Shown here piece after piece: positions 25,668 to 33,868 of a stretch of 64,000 bases of DNA; within the stretch, counting starts at the first letter, position 1; every line of letters begins with the position of its first letter. The stretch covers positions 3,632,803 through 3,696,802 of the forward strand of contig NZ_FOJF01000001.1 in NCBI RefSeq assembly GCF_900110995.1. Reading direction: 5' to 3'. The translations under genes and the position numbers were made by a program. The notes under the pieces are model-generated. The model was not told the origin of the DNA. It worked only from the letters and a program-made list of their open reading frames with translations, and did not search any database. Source of the DNA: Chitinophaga sp. YR573. Its GTDB lineage: Bacteria > Bacteroidota > Bacteroidia > Chitinophagales > Chitinophagaceae.

Positions 25668-26198
25668 TCAGTTTCTCAGTGTTAGGCCGTGTTCCTTTCC
25701 AATGGCTTTAATTGCTTTGATTACGCCGTCACCAATCGCTTCTACTTCCTTTAGCCTGGTGACAGTAGCTTTCTTGAAAAGTTCCGCTAATGTATTGGCT
25801 TTAACATATGCGGCTCCTTTCAATATAAAAGCATTCATTCTCGGCGTTATGTCTTCGGATTTAATGTAAGGGAGTAAGAAATCCTTTATATCCGAATGAA
25901 TGGCTTCTTCACGATGAGACTCGGCAACCTGGATAACTTCTTCTGTTTTGCCTGGTGGTAGTAATCTGAAAGCGCCTTCCATATGAAGCTGTCCGATTAG
26001 CGTTACAGGTATCACATAAGTTGCACCGAAGTGCTTTTCGTTATTATTGTGATTTAAAAACCTTGCTGCTGATGAAGATTCATCGAGGGCCCAAATCATA
26101 ATGTTTTCCGGTGAATATATGATCTTTGTAATGCCGGATATTTGAATAGTGTTCTGTGAAAAATCTGTAGAAACATTTACAAATGCTTGGAGTTCCAT
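25668..26198 (-). CDS. protein with RNA polymerase alpha-CTD-like C-terminus
   Basis: 176 aa. The last 55 residues ('NAFILKGAAYVKANTLAEL', 'RLKEVEAIGDGVIKAIKAIG', 'KEHGLTLRN') line up with bacterial alpha-CTD: the 'SANCLKAEAIHYIGDLV' helix, the helix-hairpin-helix 'NLGKKSLTEIK' and the 'LASRGLSL' end. The N-terminal 120 residues are a different beta-rich domain. A helix-hairpin-helix of this kind binds the DNA minor groove or other polymerase partners; a role in redirecting host transcription is plausible but inferred. Confidence 0.6.
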   Translation of the reverse strand: MELQAFVNVSTDFSQNTIQISGITKIIYSPENIMIWALDESSSAARFLNHNNNEKHFGATYVIPVTLIGQLHMEGAFRLLPPGKTEEVIQVAESHREEAIHSDIKDFLLPYIKSEDITPRMNAFILKGAAYVKANTLAELFKKATVTRLKEVEAIGDGVIKAIKAIGKEHGLTLRN

Positions 26199-26203
26199 GT
26201 TTT

Positions 26204-26335
26204 CTATTTTAAGTGTTTAGTAATGAATTTTCTTTTTAGTCTGTCTTTTTTCTTTTTATTATAGGCATACTCATCCCGCTTACGTGCTGATCTGGAAGCA
26301 TGGATAGCTACCAACGTCAACAGTAACCAAAACAT
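26204..26335 (-). CDS. 43-aa membrane peptide with basic tail
   Basis: ATG at 26335 to TAG at 26204. The product starts 'MFWLLLTLVAIHAS', one hydrophobic segment, and continues with a very basic tail ('KKKKDRLKRKFITKHLK'). It ends 5 bases before the start of the alpha-CTD-like gene and is in the same direction, so it may be the first gene of that unit. Below usual length cut-offs; reality uncertain. Confidence 0.45.
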   Translation of the reverse strand: MFWLLLTLVAIHASRSARKRDEYAYNKKKKDRLKRKFITKHLK

Positions 26336-26788
26336 AGTTTTTTAAAAATTTATGTAATTGATAATCCCTTACTGAGGTGTCATGTAGTGTACACCCAACG
26401 GGTAAACAATTTCCGTCGCAATCATGTATAGGTGTCTAATTAATTTGGCAGGTTAAAACTATATCAAATTTTGTTTTCAAAAACACTAAAGTGCTGAGAG
26501 CTAGTAATTGCTGTCAGAAAAATTATGGTATGTTTAATTCAACTGCTTTGTTTTAGACGTTATTGAAATAGTTGTTCAACAACTACTACCTGATTGATAT
26601 GATATAATGTTCCGGGAATAGATATTCTAGGATTATATTTATTTCGAGCAAATCTGGTTCACCTTTGTGATTACACTGCAATTAATACGTTTTAGAAAGG
26701 GAGATAAATTGCCGGCATTAGAAGACTCAGTTGCCGGGATCCATTTCTTAACCCCATTTGTAGAAAAAGATTACAAATGGTGTTATTA
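26336..26788. other. intergenic region, probable regulatory site
   Basis: 453 bases with no convincing gene. Notable are the palindrome AGTTGTT-C-AACAACT (26570-26584) and a hairpin CCATTTGTA/TACAAATGG (26754-26762 with 26772-26780) just after the end of the 103-aa gene. The region probably carries the promoter of the genes that start at 26335. Confidence 0.35.
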
Positions 26789-27100
26789 TTAAGATGCCAG
26801 TGAAAGATTCTGATTTATAAGAGGCTGTATTTCACTGGTAATGTTTTGGAACTCTTCATACACATATTGGGTGTGTGAATCATTGTGATGGATGTCCAAT
26901 GCCTCCAGCAACCCTAAGAAACTATTTTGTAATTCGATTAAGCGTGTACTTGTAAAGATTGCATCATCGAGCATTTTTACATATTCCATCAGGATACTCT
27001 CCAGTAAACCTAAATATGGTTTATCTTGAAATCTTCGAAGAGTGCTTACCACCTGAAGTAATGAAACCATTTTTTCTTTAAATTTTTTGGTCACTGACAT
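26789..27100 (-). CDS. small helical hypothetical protein
   Basis: 103 aa, almost wholly helical with hydrophobic heptads ('LLQVVSTLRRFQDKPYLGLL', 'LESILMEYVKMLDDAI'), likely a coiled-coil or helical bundle. No family recognised. Confidence 0.6.
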   Translation of the reverse strand: MSVTKKFKEKMVSLLQVVSTLRRFQDKPYLGLLESILMEYVKMLDDAIFTSTRLIELQNSFLGLLEALDIHHNDSHTQYVYEEFQNITSEIQPLINQNLSLAS

Positions 27101-27222
27101 ATTATTAAGTTTATGAATAAATGAATATTAATGCTATTTATATCTTATATGTTTGACAGGATATATTCCTGATATCTAGTGGTTGAAAATCTGATTATAT
27201 GAGCTGGATATATCTATCAGAT

Positions 27223-27260
27223 ATGGAAAAGAATACAGGAGAGCAATTGCCCCCCTGTAT
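27223..27260 (-). terminator. terminator of the 202-aa gene
   Basis: Stem ATACAGG/CCTGTAT (27233-27239 with 27254-27260) around a GCAATTGC core; the minus transcript continues UUCUUUUCC. It lies 6 bases after the gene end. Confidence 0.6.
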
Positions 27261-27265
27261 CTCAT

Positions 27266-27874
27266 TTAACCCTGTGGTTGATCAGCTGTAGTAGCTGCAA
27301 CCTGTTGTCCCCCTACTGTATTAGCTTCCAGATTTGGATCTTTCTGTTCTTCTTCTTGATCATCATCATCATCATCGTCAGCGTCAAGAGCCAGTTGCGC
27401 TTTGATTCTGGCAATTGTATCATCACTAAGAACACTGAATTTGGCAGCTTCGCTTTGCAATTCAGCCAGTTTGTTTCTGGATCGCTGAACGATTACTTCC
27501 TTATCAATTGAAAGTGCTGCGATCTCACCTTCAATCAGTGCCTCAGTTTTAACCTGAGTCAGTGATTTAGCACCAATCATCTGCCAACCCCTTTTCTCTT
27601 TCTGGATCAGGATGAAATCACCATTTTCATCCTTTTCACGCTGCTTATTTGCATCCAGCTTATAAGTGCGCTGATAGTCCTTTTTAACGGAGATCGATCC
27701 TGGTATTACATTGCCTTCACTACAGAACTTATACCACTGCTCACTGGTAATCATAACAGCCTCACTGCCATAACGAAGTAAAGCGTAACCAAAGGAGTTG
27801 TCATCATTTATTTGGGTCTTAATGAATTCTCCGAAATCACTCATGCTAAGACCGTGTATTACTTCTGGTTCCAT
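27266..27874 (-). CDS. hypothetical protein with Asp-rich tail
   Basis: 202 aa. A globular N-terminal part ('FGYALLRYGSEAVMITSEQW', 'KRGWQMIGAKSLTQ') is followed by a long helix and then an acidic tract of seven Asp and further Glu near residue 170, ending in a Gln/Thr-rich tail. Acidic tails of this type occur in single-strand DNA-binding proteins and DNA mimics. It would be the first gene of the early minus-strand block and so perhaps an early high-level product. No family recognised. Confidence 0.6.
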   Translation of the reverse strand: MEPEVIHGLSMSDFGEFIKTQINDDNSFGYALLRYGSEAVMITSEQWYKFCSEGNVIPGSISVKKDYQRTYKLDANKQREKDENGDFILIQKEKRGWQMIGAKSLTQVKTEALIEGEIAALSIDKEVIVQRSRNKLAELQSEAAKFSVLSDDTIARIKAQLALDADDDDDDDQEEEQKDPNLEANTVGGQQVAATTADQPQG

Positions 27875-28361
27875 ACGATTAAAATTTTGTGTTAAAAATT
27901 AGGTTTCAAGTCGATCAATAGCCGGGGGTACCCCCGACCCTCCAGCTCAAGGGGGGGATGTTCGCAGGAGTGGGTTCAGTTTGTCTGTACAAATAAATTA
28001 TCCCAAAGTGTAGGTTATGTTATAAAATATCTTTATGTTTAATTGTGGCAATCAATTTATGCAATCGGACAAGATCTAACCTATGGATTAAGTATCTGAT
28101 CTAATTACGTAATTTTGGTATCTTTTTGGAATTGATTATCAATATAAAAGAATTGGAGAGAACAATTTTGACTGCTGTACGTTATCTGTGCAGTAACGTT
28201 AATTTTGATAGGTGGTAAAAATTTGTACGAAAGTTGTACTTAAAATGATTCTATAAGGATTAACTTTGCGGAACGAATTATTAATCCACTGAATTGCGAA
28301 GGCCACCATTCACTTTTTTGTAAGAATTGTATAATTTACTTACCCTGTCAAACTGATCATC
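27875..28361. promoter_or_regulatory. divergent control region of the early block
   Basis: 487 bases between the minus-strand early block and the plus-strand genes. It contains a perfect 14-base palindrome CGGGGGTACCCCCG at 27923-27936, standing out in AT-rich DNA, followed by another G-run, and a -7-like TAACTTTG near 28259-28266 that could drive the 62-aa gene. The palindrome lies 49 bases upstream of the 202-aa gene start and is a good operator candidate. Confidence 0.45.
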
Positions 28362-28550
28362 ATGGAAAAAGCTAAGAATCAAGTCGTTACCCCTAATGCG
28401 ACCGCTGCTGCTTATGCTAAGAAAGCTGCCGAAAATGTCATTCCGAGGACTGGTAAAACTACAGAAGCCATTGTTCGTTCAAGCATTTTCAGCAAAAGTG
28501 AAATAGCAAGCGGCGCTTGGCGCACAAAATCTTCTGGTCGTGCTAAATAG
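28362..28550 (+). CDS. small basic hypothetical protein
   Basis: 62 aa, Ala- and Lys-rich ('NATAAAYAKKAAENVIPRTG', 'SEIASGAWRTKSSGRAK'). The stop codon lies in a strong terminator, so this gene is a unit of its own, probably highly expressed. Might bind nucleic acid; no family recognised. Confidence 0.65.
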   Translation: MEKAKNQVVTPNATAAAYAKKAAENVIPRTGKTTEAIVRSSIFSKSEIASGAWRTKSSGRAK

Positions 28551-28562
28551 CACGACCTTTTT
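28536..28562 (+). terminator. rho-independent terminator
   Basis: Perfect stem GGTCGTGCT/AGCACGACC (28536-28544 with 28549-28557), loop AAAT, then TTTTT. It overlaps the end of the 62-aa gene. Confidence 0.9.
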
Positions 28563-28621
28563 CATTTAGAAGTATATTCATTTTATTCTACGTTATTTAC
28601 TAACCTCAAACAATCAACCAA

Positions 28622-30085
28622 TTGTCCTTATCAAAGAAAGAGGACCGTCCACTGTATATTGTACAAAAGGATGAGCTCCGTTACTACACTGAAGATTCCA
28701 GTAAAGCATGTGATTACAGGTCCCCTTACCGAAGAGATATAGACAGATTAATACATTCTACCTGTTTCCGTAGGTTACAAGGTAAAACTCAGTTATATCC
28801 TGGATTTGAATCTGACTTTTTTCGTAATAGGCTTACCCATTCACTTGAAGTGGCGTCAATTGCACGATCTATTGCAACAAAATTGAATGCTCAGAACAAA
28901 TTCTTTGAAAATCGACAAATTGATGTTGATATAGTGGAGTTTGCCGGGCTCGCCCATGATCTTGGACATCCCCCATTTGGCCATCAAGGTGAGTATGAAT
29001 TGGATTCATTAATGAGAAAAGATGGTGGTTACGAAGGTAATGCACAAACCCTTCGATTATTGACAAAAATTGAAAAGAAGGGGTTTTATGATATTGATGA
29101 CTCAATTTTGAAGGGGACCGATCAACGAAAAGGGTTAAACCTTACAGCAAGAACATTAGCTAGTATATTGAAATATGATAATATCATAGATCCGGTCAGG
29201 CCCAAGGGTGAAGTATATAAAAGTGGAAAGAAAAAGGGGGAAAAAATTAAACCTGTAAAGGGCTACTATCATTTTGATAATGATTTGGTAACGCAGATAA
29301 AGGCAAATACCGGCGGATATGGTAAAGGTGAGAAATACAAAACAATTGAGTGTCAGATAATGGATGTGGCAGATGATATTTCTTACTCAACTTATGATTT
29401 GGAGGACGGGCTTAAAGCCGGCTTTTATACTCTTCAGGATGTGGTATTTCCAAAGCAGAAACTGTTAGATGCCATATCTGACGAAATAGAGCTTGAACTT
29501 CCAGACGGCAATATTTTTAAACCCTCACCCGAAAAGGTCGGTGAAATTCTCCAAAACTTATTTGCCGAATTTCTGTTTCAGAACTTTGAACCTACCAATG
29601 TGAAAGATATCGATACTGCCTTTAAGTATCTAAATCAGCAGTATGCAATAATAAACTCATACTCATACAATGGCTACCAGCGCAACTTTCTTTCTTCAAC
29701 TCTAGTAAATAAATTCATAGAGGGCGTAAAGTTGATTCCAAATAAAGTGTACCCGGCACAAAGTAAAGTTACCCTAAATGACAAAACATTGGGGCAGGTA
29801 GAAGTCTTAAAGAAATTTACCTACATCTCTCAGGTATTGTCGTCGAGGTTGAAGATTGCAGAATATAGGGGGCGCGAAATTGTTAAAGAGATATTCACTA
29901 CTTTGACCGAAGATGGAGGATGTGAGTTACTTCCTGAGGATTTTAGAAACTACTATGAATCAACGGGAGCTGATAAAAAGAGGATTGTTTGCGATTTTGT
30001 GGCAGGCATGACCGATAGCTATGCTATTGAATTTTATGCACGCCTTAAATCGGAAAACGCAGAAACAATATTTAAACCACTATAA
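28622..30085 (+). CDS. dgt: dGTP triphosphohydrolase (HD domain)
   Basis: 487 aa from a TTG start. HD-type metal ligands are visible: 'NRLTHSLEVASIAR' (His73), 'GLAHDLGHPPFGHQGE' (His112, Asp113) and 'MDVADDISYSTYDLEDG' for the last Asp. 'FRRLQGKTQ' near residue 49 is the family's N-terminal signature. The enzyme splits dGTP to deoxyguanosine and triphosphate. Known roles are nucleotide-pool control and, in some bacteria, starving phages of dNTPs; inside a phage-like element it could be superinfection defence. ATG codons downstream would remove conserved residues, so I keep the TTG. Confidence 0.9.
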   Translation: MSLSKKEDRPLYIVQKDELRYYTEDSSKACDYRSPYRRDIDRLIHSTCFRRLQGKTQLYPGFESDFFRNRLTHSLEVASIARSIATKLNAQNKFFENRQIDVDIVEFAGLAHDLGHPPFGHQGEYELDSLMRKDGGYEGNAQTLRLLTKIEKKGFYDIDDSILKGTDQRKGLNLTARTLASILKYDNIIDPVRPKGEVYKSGKKKGEKIKPVKGYYHFDNDLVTQIKANTGGYGKGEKYKTIECQIMDVADDISYSTYDLEDGLKAGFYTLQDVVFPKQKLLDAISDEIELELPDGNIFKPSPEKVGEILQNLFAEFLFQNFEPTNVKDIDTAFKYLNQQYAIINSYSYNGYQRNFLSSTLVNKFIEGVKLIPNKVYPAQSKVTLNDKTLGQVEVLKKFTYISQVLSSRLKIAEYRGREIVKEIFTTLTEDGGCELLPEDFRNYYESTGADKKRIVCDFVAGMTDSYAIEFYARLKSENAETIFKPL

Positions 30086-30123
30086 GAAGATAATATCAAT
30101 CAAAACAAACCTCAACCATTTAT

Positions 30124-30648
30124 ATGAAACGGTTATTATTAGCTGTATTGTTACTGCCTGCTTTCGCTGTCGCCCAATCCAATGAATTCGGAAAAATTGA
30201 GAATGACACGTTGTATCTGAGTACAGGTGAGAAGTACTGGAAGGGTAAGGAGGTCAGATTAGGATATGGTTCTAATGGGGCTAAAGGATTTGAGTTCATT
30301 ACGTTATCTCCTTGGTCACTGGCGGGTCCTGTTCCATTAGGATCATCCTGGGCAAACTTAAAAATGACTGTAAAGGATTTTCAGTTAACCGGTACAAAGC
30401 GGACAGGGAAAAAGTTTTTTGTAGTCGCAAAGGGGGGAAACCTTTCTCCATATTGGATAGATATTGTGTCAGCATTAAATCAGAAGGAAGTAGCCAGTGA
30501 TGCACCAAAAGAAATAATTGCCGCCGCAACTACTACTACACCACCAGACCTGGCAGAACAGATTAAAAAGCTCAAGGAACTCAAGGACAGTGGGGTATTG
30601 ACAGAAGATCAATATAATGCTGCCTTAAAGAAGGTGATAGGAAATTAG
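30124..30648 (+). CDS. secreted protein with C-terminal SHOCT domain
   Basis: 174 aa. A signal peptide ends at 'LLPAFAVAQS' (about residue 18). The last 30 residues, 'LAEQIKKLKELKDSGVLTED' followed by 'QYNAALKKV', form a SHOCT domain, a short oligomerisation module. The middle is a beta-rich domain of unknown type. It lies 38 bases after dgt and shares its terminator. Confidence 0.75.
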   Translation: MKRLLLAVLLLPAFAVAQSNEFGKIENDTLYLSTGEKYWKGKEVRLGYGSNGAKGFEFITLSPWSLAGPVPLGSSWANLKMTVKDFQLTGTKRTGKKFFVVAKGGNLSPYWIDIVSALNQKEVASDAPKEIIAAATTTTPPDLAEQIKKLKELKDSGVLTEDQYNAALKKVIGN

Positions 30649-30660
30649 GAGATATTCCAT

Positions 30661-30689
30661 AAAGTGTCCAACTCAGATTTGGACACTTT
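30661..30689. terminator. hairpin terminator
   Basis: Stem AAAGTGTCCAA/TTGGACACTTT (30661-30671 with 30679-30689), 7-base loop. Ends in T or A runs on both strands, so it can serve the dgt unit and the convergent protease-like gene. Confidence 0.8.
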
Positions 30690-30740
30690 GTATTTATGTG
30701 AAATAGCAAATTGAATTGCACATAAGAGGTGAATCTGTTT

Positions 30741-31427
30741 TCAAGTTATCAGCAAAAAGCGCTTTCTTGTCTCCTCTTCCTTGGGTATAGGTCTTCCTAA
30801 TTCTTTTGCCATTTCAACGAACATCTGCCAAATCATATCACATGTGATTATAGCGTATTTATAATGGCCATGAAAAAGATTAAGATCTTTAAGAGCCTGT
30901 CCAAAGTCGTATGAACTCAGCAAGGTATTATAGAATTCAGTGAAGTCAGCTTCAATATGAATGTTAGCAATCTTCGTCTTCGGCCCTATTATCCCCCAAA
31001 AAGGAGCGGGCTCTATAGGATTGATTATTTGGTATAGATAGATACCTTCACATACTCCTAACGTAATCAGTAATCCGTTTTTAAGATGGACATTCATTTG
31101 GCGGAAATAGAGTGCTAATTCCTCCCAATCCCCTAATTCTCCATTAGCAAGCTGAAAGCCTTTATCATCCCCGTGCATTTCAAAATGCAATATGGGTATG
31201 ACTTTCTTATTTAATACTCCATCTACGATTCTACTTATCAACGAAAAGAACTCGTCTTTACTGTCTACTTGAAAATATCGTGATTCTACATTCCGTAGCT
31301 CGCAGCGCCGTCTAATAATGTCATCATAAAGTCTCTTCCCGGTTGGCAATTCATCACTAGGTAACGATTGAATGACGAATATATAGTTGTAGCTAATATT
31401 GATATGAACATCAAAATGATCAGGCAT
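30741..31427 (-). CDS. standalone caspase/CHAT-fold protein
   Basis: 228 aa, no signal peptide. After an alpha/beta first half comes 'IPILHFEMHGDDKGFQLANG' (His85-Gly86), then 'WEELALYFRQMN', then 'GLLITLGVCEGIYLY' (Cys126) and 'PFWGIIGPK'. This is the order, spacing (41 residues) and surroundings of the His-Cys dyad of caspase-like and CHAT proteases. The protein is only the peptidase domain, without repeats. It is 86 bases downstream of an ECF sigma gene on the same strand. Catalysis and target are inferred. Confidence 0.65.
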   Translation of the reverse strand: MPDHFDVHINISYNYIFVIQSLPSDELPTGKRLYDDIIRRRCELRNVESRYFQVDSKDEFFSLISRIVDGVLNKKVIPILHFEMHGDDKGFQLANGELGDWEELALYFRQMNVHLKNGLLITLGVCEGIYLYQIINPIEPAPFWGIIGPKTKIANIHIEADFTEFYNTLLSSYDFGQALKDLNLFHGHYKYAIITCDMIWQMFVEMAKELGRPIPKEEETRKRFLLIT

Positions 31428-31513
31428 AATTAAAAATAAGCAATAAGTATCAATAATTTAAAAGTACTTACAATTTGTTGTTTGTTTCAGATAGTGTAAT
31501 CTGAAAATAAATG

Positions 31514-32041
31514 TCAGTCAAAAAGTTTCCTGTATTTCTGCATTGCCCGTTTCATATGTTCATTGAAGCTATTAACTGATATTCCCATTTGCTCAGCTGC
31601 CTGTTTATAAGATAATTTCTGCCAGTATATTTTGGTAATGGCAATCCTTTGATTTTCTGATAATTTTCCTGTCGCTAGTTTAAGCCGATTAATTTTCTCC
31701 AGGGATGGCTCCTGGTCAGAATCCTCATCACTGTTAGTGAATGGAACATCCTTTAACTTCGTTCGGTCCTTTGTTCCCGTTGTTATCATACGGAGACATT
31801 TATGATGTATGATAACAAGTACATAAGCTTCTGGAGAGACGGTTACATTTCTGAAAGTATTACGTTCCCATAGCTGAAGAAAAACTTCATTGATGGCATC
31901 TTTTGCTTTTTCAGCATCACCCAGTACTTTCATAGCTTTTGCAAACAGTACATTGTATTCCTTTTTATATAACTGCTCAAATGCTTTGTGATCTCCTTGT
32001 ATCAGCCCTTCTAATAGGTTATTTTCTGCGAGGTTCTGCAT
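31514..32041 (-). CDS. ECF sigma factor without FecR partner
   Basis: 175 aa. Region 2 is 'FEQLYKKEYNVLFAKAMKVL' followed by 'AKDAINEVFLQLWE'; region 4 has 'QKLSYKQAAEQMGISVNSFN'. Unlike the other three ECF sigma genes of the window, no FecR or other anti-sigma gene follows; the next gene is the caspase/CHAT-like protein. How it is kept inactive is unknown. Confidence 0.9.
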   Translation of the reverse strand: MQNLAENNLLEGLIQGDHKAFEQLYKKEYNVLFAKAMKVLGDAEKAKDAINEVFLQLWERNTFRNVTVSPEAYVLVIIHHKCLRMITTGTKDRTKLKDVPFTNSDEDSDQEPSLEKINRLKLATGKLSENQRIAITKIYWQKLSYKQAAEQMGISVNSFNEHMKRAMQKYRKLFD

Positions 32042-32379
32042 ATGATTTCAATTATGGATGATCGTAAATAGTGATAGGGTTTGGTAATAGCAATTTAGAT
32101 TAAATTCGGTTATAAGTATTTGTAATTATAGGGACTGCAAAATTATTTTTATTGCGCATCACGCGTGGTTGGATAATTGGAATTCCGTACTTTTGTAATA
32201 TCCAACCAATCAGATAAAGGCAAGGAGAAAGCTATTTCTTCCTGTCACTTCTTTTCATTAACTCTTCCAGCATTTACTGCCAGTGGTACTTCGTGGTAAC
32301 CAGGAGTATTCGTGTGTAATTATTTAAATCATATCATAATAATTTTTGAAAATCTATAAAAGATTTAGCCTCTTATTTA
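32042..32379. promoter_or_regulatory. divergent control region with inverted repeat
   Basis: 338 bases between the ECF sigma gene and an HTH gene. GGTTGGATA (32167-32175) and TATCCAACC (32199-32207) form a perfect 9-base inverted repeat with a 23-base spacer and no U tail, so an operator is likelier than a terminator. Confidence 0.4.
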
Positions 32380-32766
32380 ATGAAACTCATAGAAGAGTAT
32401 AATCACCTGGTTAAATCTGTAAAGGCAACCGCGAAAGCGTCAGGTAATAAGATTAACAACGAGGATATCTCAAAGCGTCTTGGCTTTACCAGAACCTACT
32501 TCTCTGGATTGCTAGGAGGGAGTGTTGCTATCAAGGAAAAACATATAAAGGATTTCAAAGCTCATTTCAGTAAAGAATTAAGCGCAGATATAAAACCTGC
32601 ACCTGCTGGGAATCCTTTGGACAGGGCGGAGGCAACGATAAAAGCGCTCTTACATAGATTCGCTAAACTGGAAGCAAAAGTTACAAATCGTCCAATACAG
32701 GAAATACTGGATGAATTAGACGATGATATCATTTTACAGCTGAATGATCTCAATAAGGATAACTAA
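32380..32766 (+). CDS. XRE-type HTH regulator
   Basis: 128 aa. The first 65 residues form a helix-turn-helix ('NEDISKRLGFTRTYFSGLLG'), and the rest is a helical tail ('EATIKALLHRFAKLEAKVTN') suited to dimerisation. It is divergent from the protease-sigma pair and could repress it. Typical size for a phage regulator. Confidence 0.7.
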   Translation: MKLIEEYNHLVKSVKATAKASGNKINNEDISKRLGFTRTYFSGLLGGSVAIKEKHIKDFKAHFSKELSADIKPAPAGNPLDRAEATIKALLHRFAKLEAKVTNRPIQEILDELDDDIILQLNDLNKDN

Positions 32767-32891
32767 TCCTCAATAACATGTTAGGGGATCTATGTAATTA
32801 TTAACCGGGTAAGAATGCTCTTATGTATCAATCAGATCGCCAGGATTATTTTATAAACTAACCAGTACATAATAATACTAATATAACAACT

Positions 32892-33275
32892 ATGACCATT
32901 ATTGATTTAATTATTGAAGAGGATCGTAATTCTGTATCCGGACGAATAGAAATTGAAAATGCGCTGATAGTCGAGGACGCGGATAATTTACCCCAATTGG
33001 AGGAAATTTTAAAAAGAGTGTTGTTGGATGAATACCAGATGCCGTCTGATGAAATCGAATTTAATAAATTCTATGACCTAACTGCATTTTATTACCATAT
33101 TGATAGAGCTCATCATTTACCGGCAATTTGTAAATTATCCGGTATCGGGATTGAATTAGGACACGATTATGTTTCAAAGGAAAAGTTTCCGCCTGAATCA
33201 GATGCCAGAAAATTGAAAATGGCTATTATTGAAATCATGAAATTAGATGTAGCCGACAGTGATGGCGTTCAATGA
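32892..33275 (+). CDS. acidic hypothetical protein
   Basis: 127 aa, pI clearly acidic ('LIIEEDRNSVSGRIEIENAL', 'EDADNLPQLEEIL'). Soluble alpha/beta protein with no recognised family. It ends in a terminator and may form a small unit with the HTH gene upstream. Confidence 0.6.
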   Translation: MTIIDLIIEEDRNSVSGRIEIENALIVEDADNLPQLEEILKRVLLDEYQMPSDEIEFNKFYDLTAFYYHIDRAHHLPAICKLSGIGIELGHDYVSKEKFPPESDARKLKMAIIEIMKLDVADSDGVQ

Positions 33276-33287
33276 ATAATATTGTGA

Positions 33288-33314
33288 GGGGGCAGGGTTA
33301 TTCCTGGCCCCTTT
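33288..33314 (+). terminator. rho-independent terminator
   Basis: Stem 33288-33296 with 33303-33311, eight of nine pairs, G/C-rich, 6-base loop, then TTTATT. Confidence 0.7.
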
Positions 33315-33358
33315 ATTCCAATAAAGGCGGATGAAAGATGAGTATACGTCCCATCAGG

Positions 33359-33661
33359 TCACTTCTTTTTATAGTGATCCTTATAGCTAAATCCCTTCCG
33401 TCTTCCTCTTACGTTTCCAAAGTAGTTTTTCAGCATCGTATCCAGGGTAGGAAAATCAATCAAAGCCTTCGTTTGCTCTGTGATATTTTCCTCAACTAGT
33501 TTAATATCAACGTGAATCCTATCGTCAACTAATCTTTGATTCATATGATATAGCAATGACTCACCCCTTATCGAAACCTTTACAAACCCATCTTTAAGCT
33601 GTTTAAAAGTGAGGGTTATGTTATTTATTTTGAGCCTCATAAAAATAGAAGACAGACCCAC
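33359..33661 (-). CDS. hypothetical protein
   Basis: 100 aa; 'MRLKINNITLTFKQLKDGFV' at residue 8 is the likelier start (33640). It has a basic C-terminus ('NVRGRRKGFSYKDHYKKK'). No family recognised. The region upstream is the control region of the divergent HTH gene at 33869. Confidence 0.55.
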   Translation of the reverse strand: MGLSSIFMRLKINNITLTFKQLKDGFVKVSIRGESLLYHMNQRLVDDRIHVDIKLVEENITEQTKALIDFPTLDTMLKNYFGNVRGRRKGFSYKDHYKKK

Positions 33662-33753
33662 TCCATATCCAGTGGTTCACTTAAACTTAACAAAAATTGC
33701 AGGCTTTTAACTCTATCGGAGACTAAATTAGCAATTTTCATTAACATTTCGTT

Positions 33754-33829
33754 TAATATTTATCTTATAAGATAAATATTATTAGATACGTACTATAAGA
33801 TATTTACTTTAGAATATGTATTATAAGAT
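33754..33829. repeat. 28-bp-spaced ATAAGAT repeats with a 28-base palindrome
   Basis: ATAAGAT occurs at 33767, 33795 and 33823, exactly 28 bases apart. The first copy lies in a perfect 28-base palindrome (33754-33781, centre TATCTTATAAGATA). The last copy ends 39 bases before the start codon of the HTH gene. This is the layout of a cooperative operator array or of iterons; both are discussed under findings. Confidence 0.65.
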
Positions 33830-33868
33830 GTTGTATATAGAGTAAATAATTTATAGGTTGCGACTGAA

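Noticed and set aside
27278..27511. Plus-strand frame with an Ile/Val run opposite the Asp-rich gene
   Set aside because: The hydrophobic run is merely the complement of the Asp codon tract of the real minus-strand gene.
33754..33829. CRISPR array
   Set aside because: Only three 7-base cores recur at 28 bases; there are no long identical repeats, no unique spacers and no cas genes.
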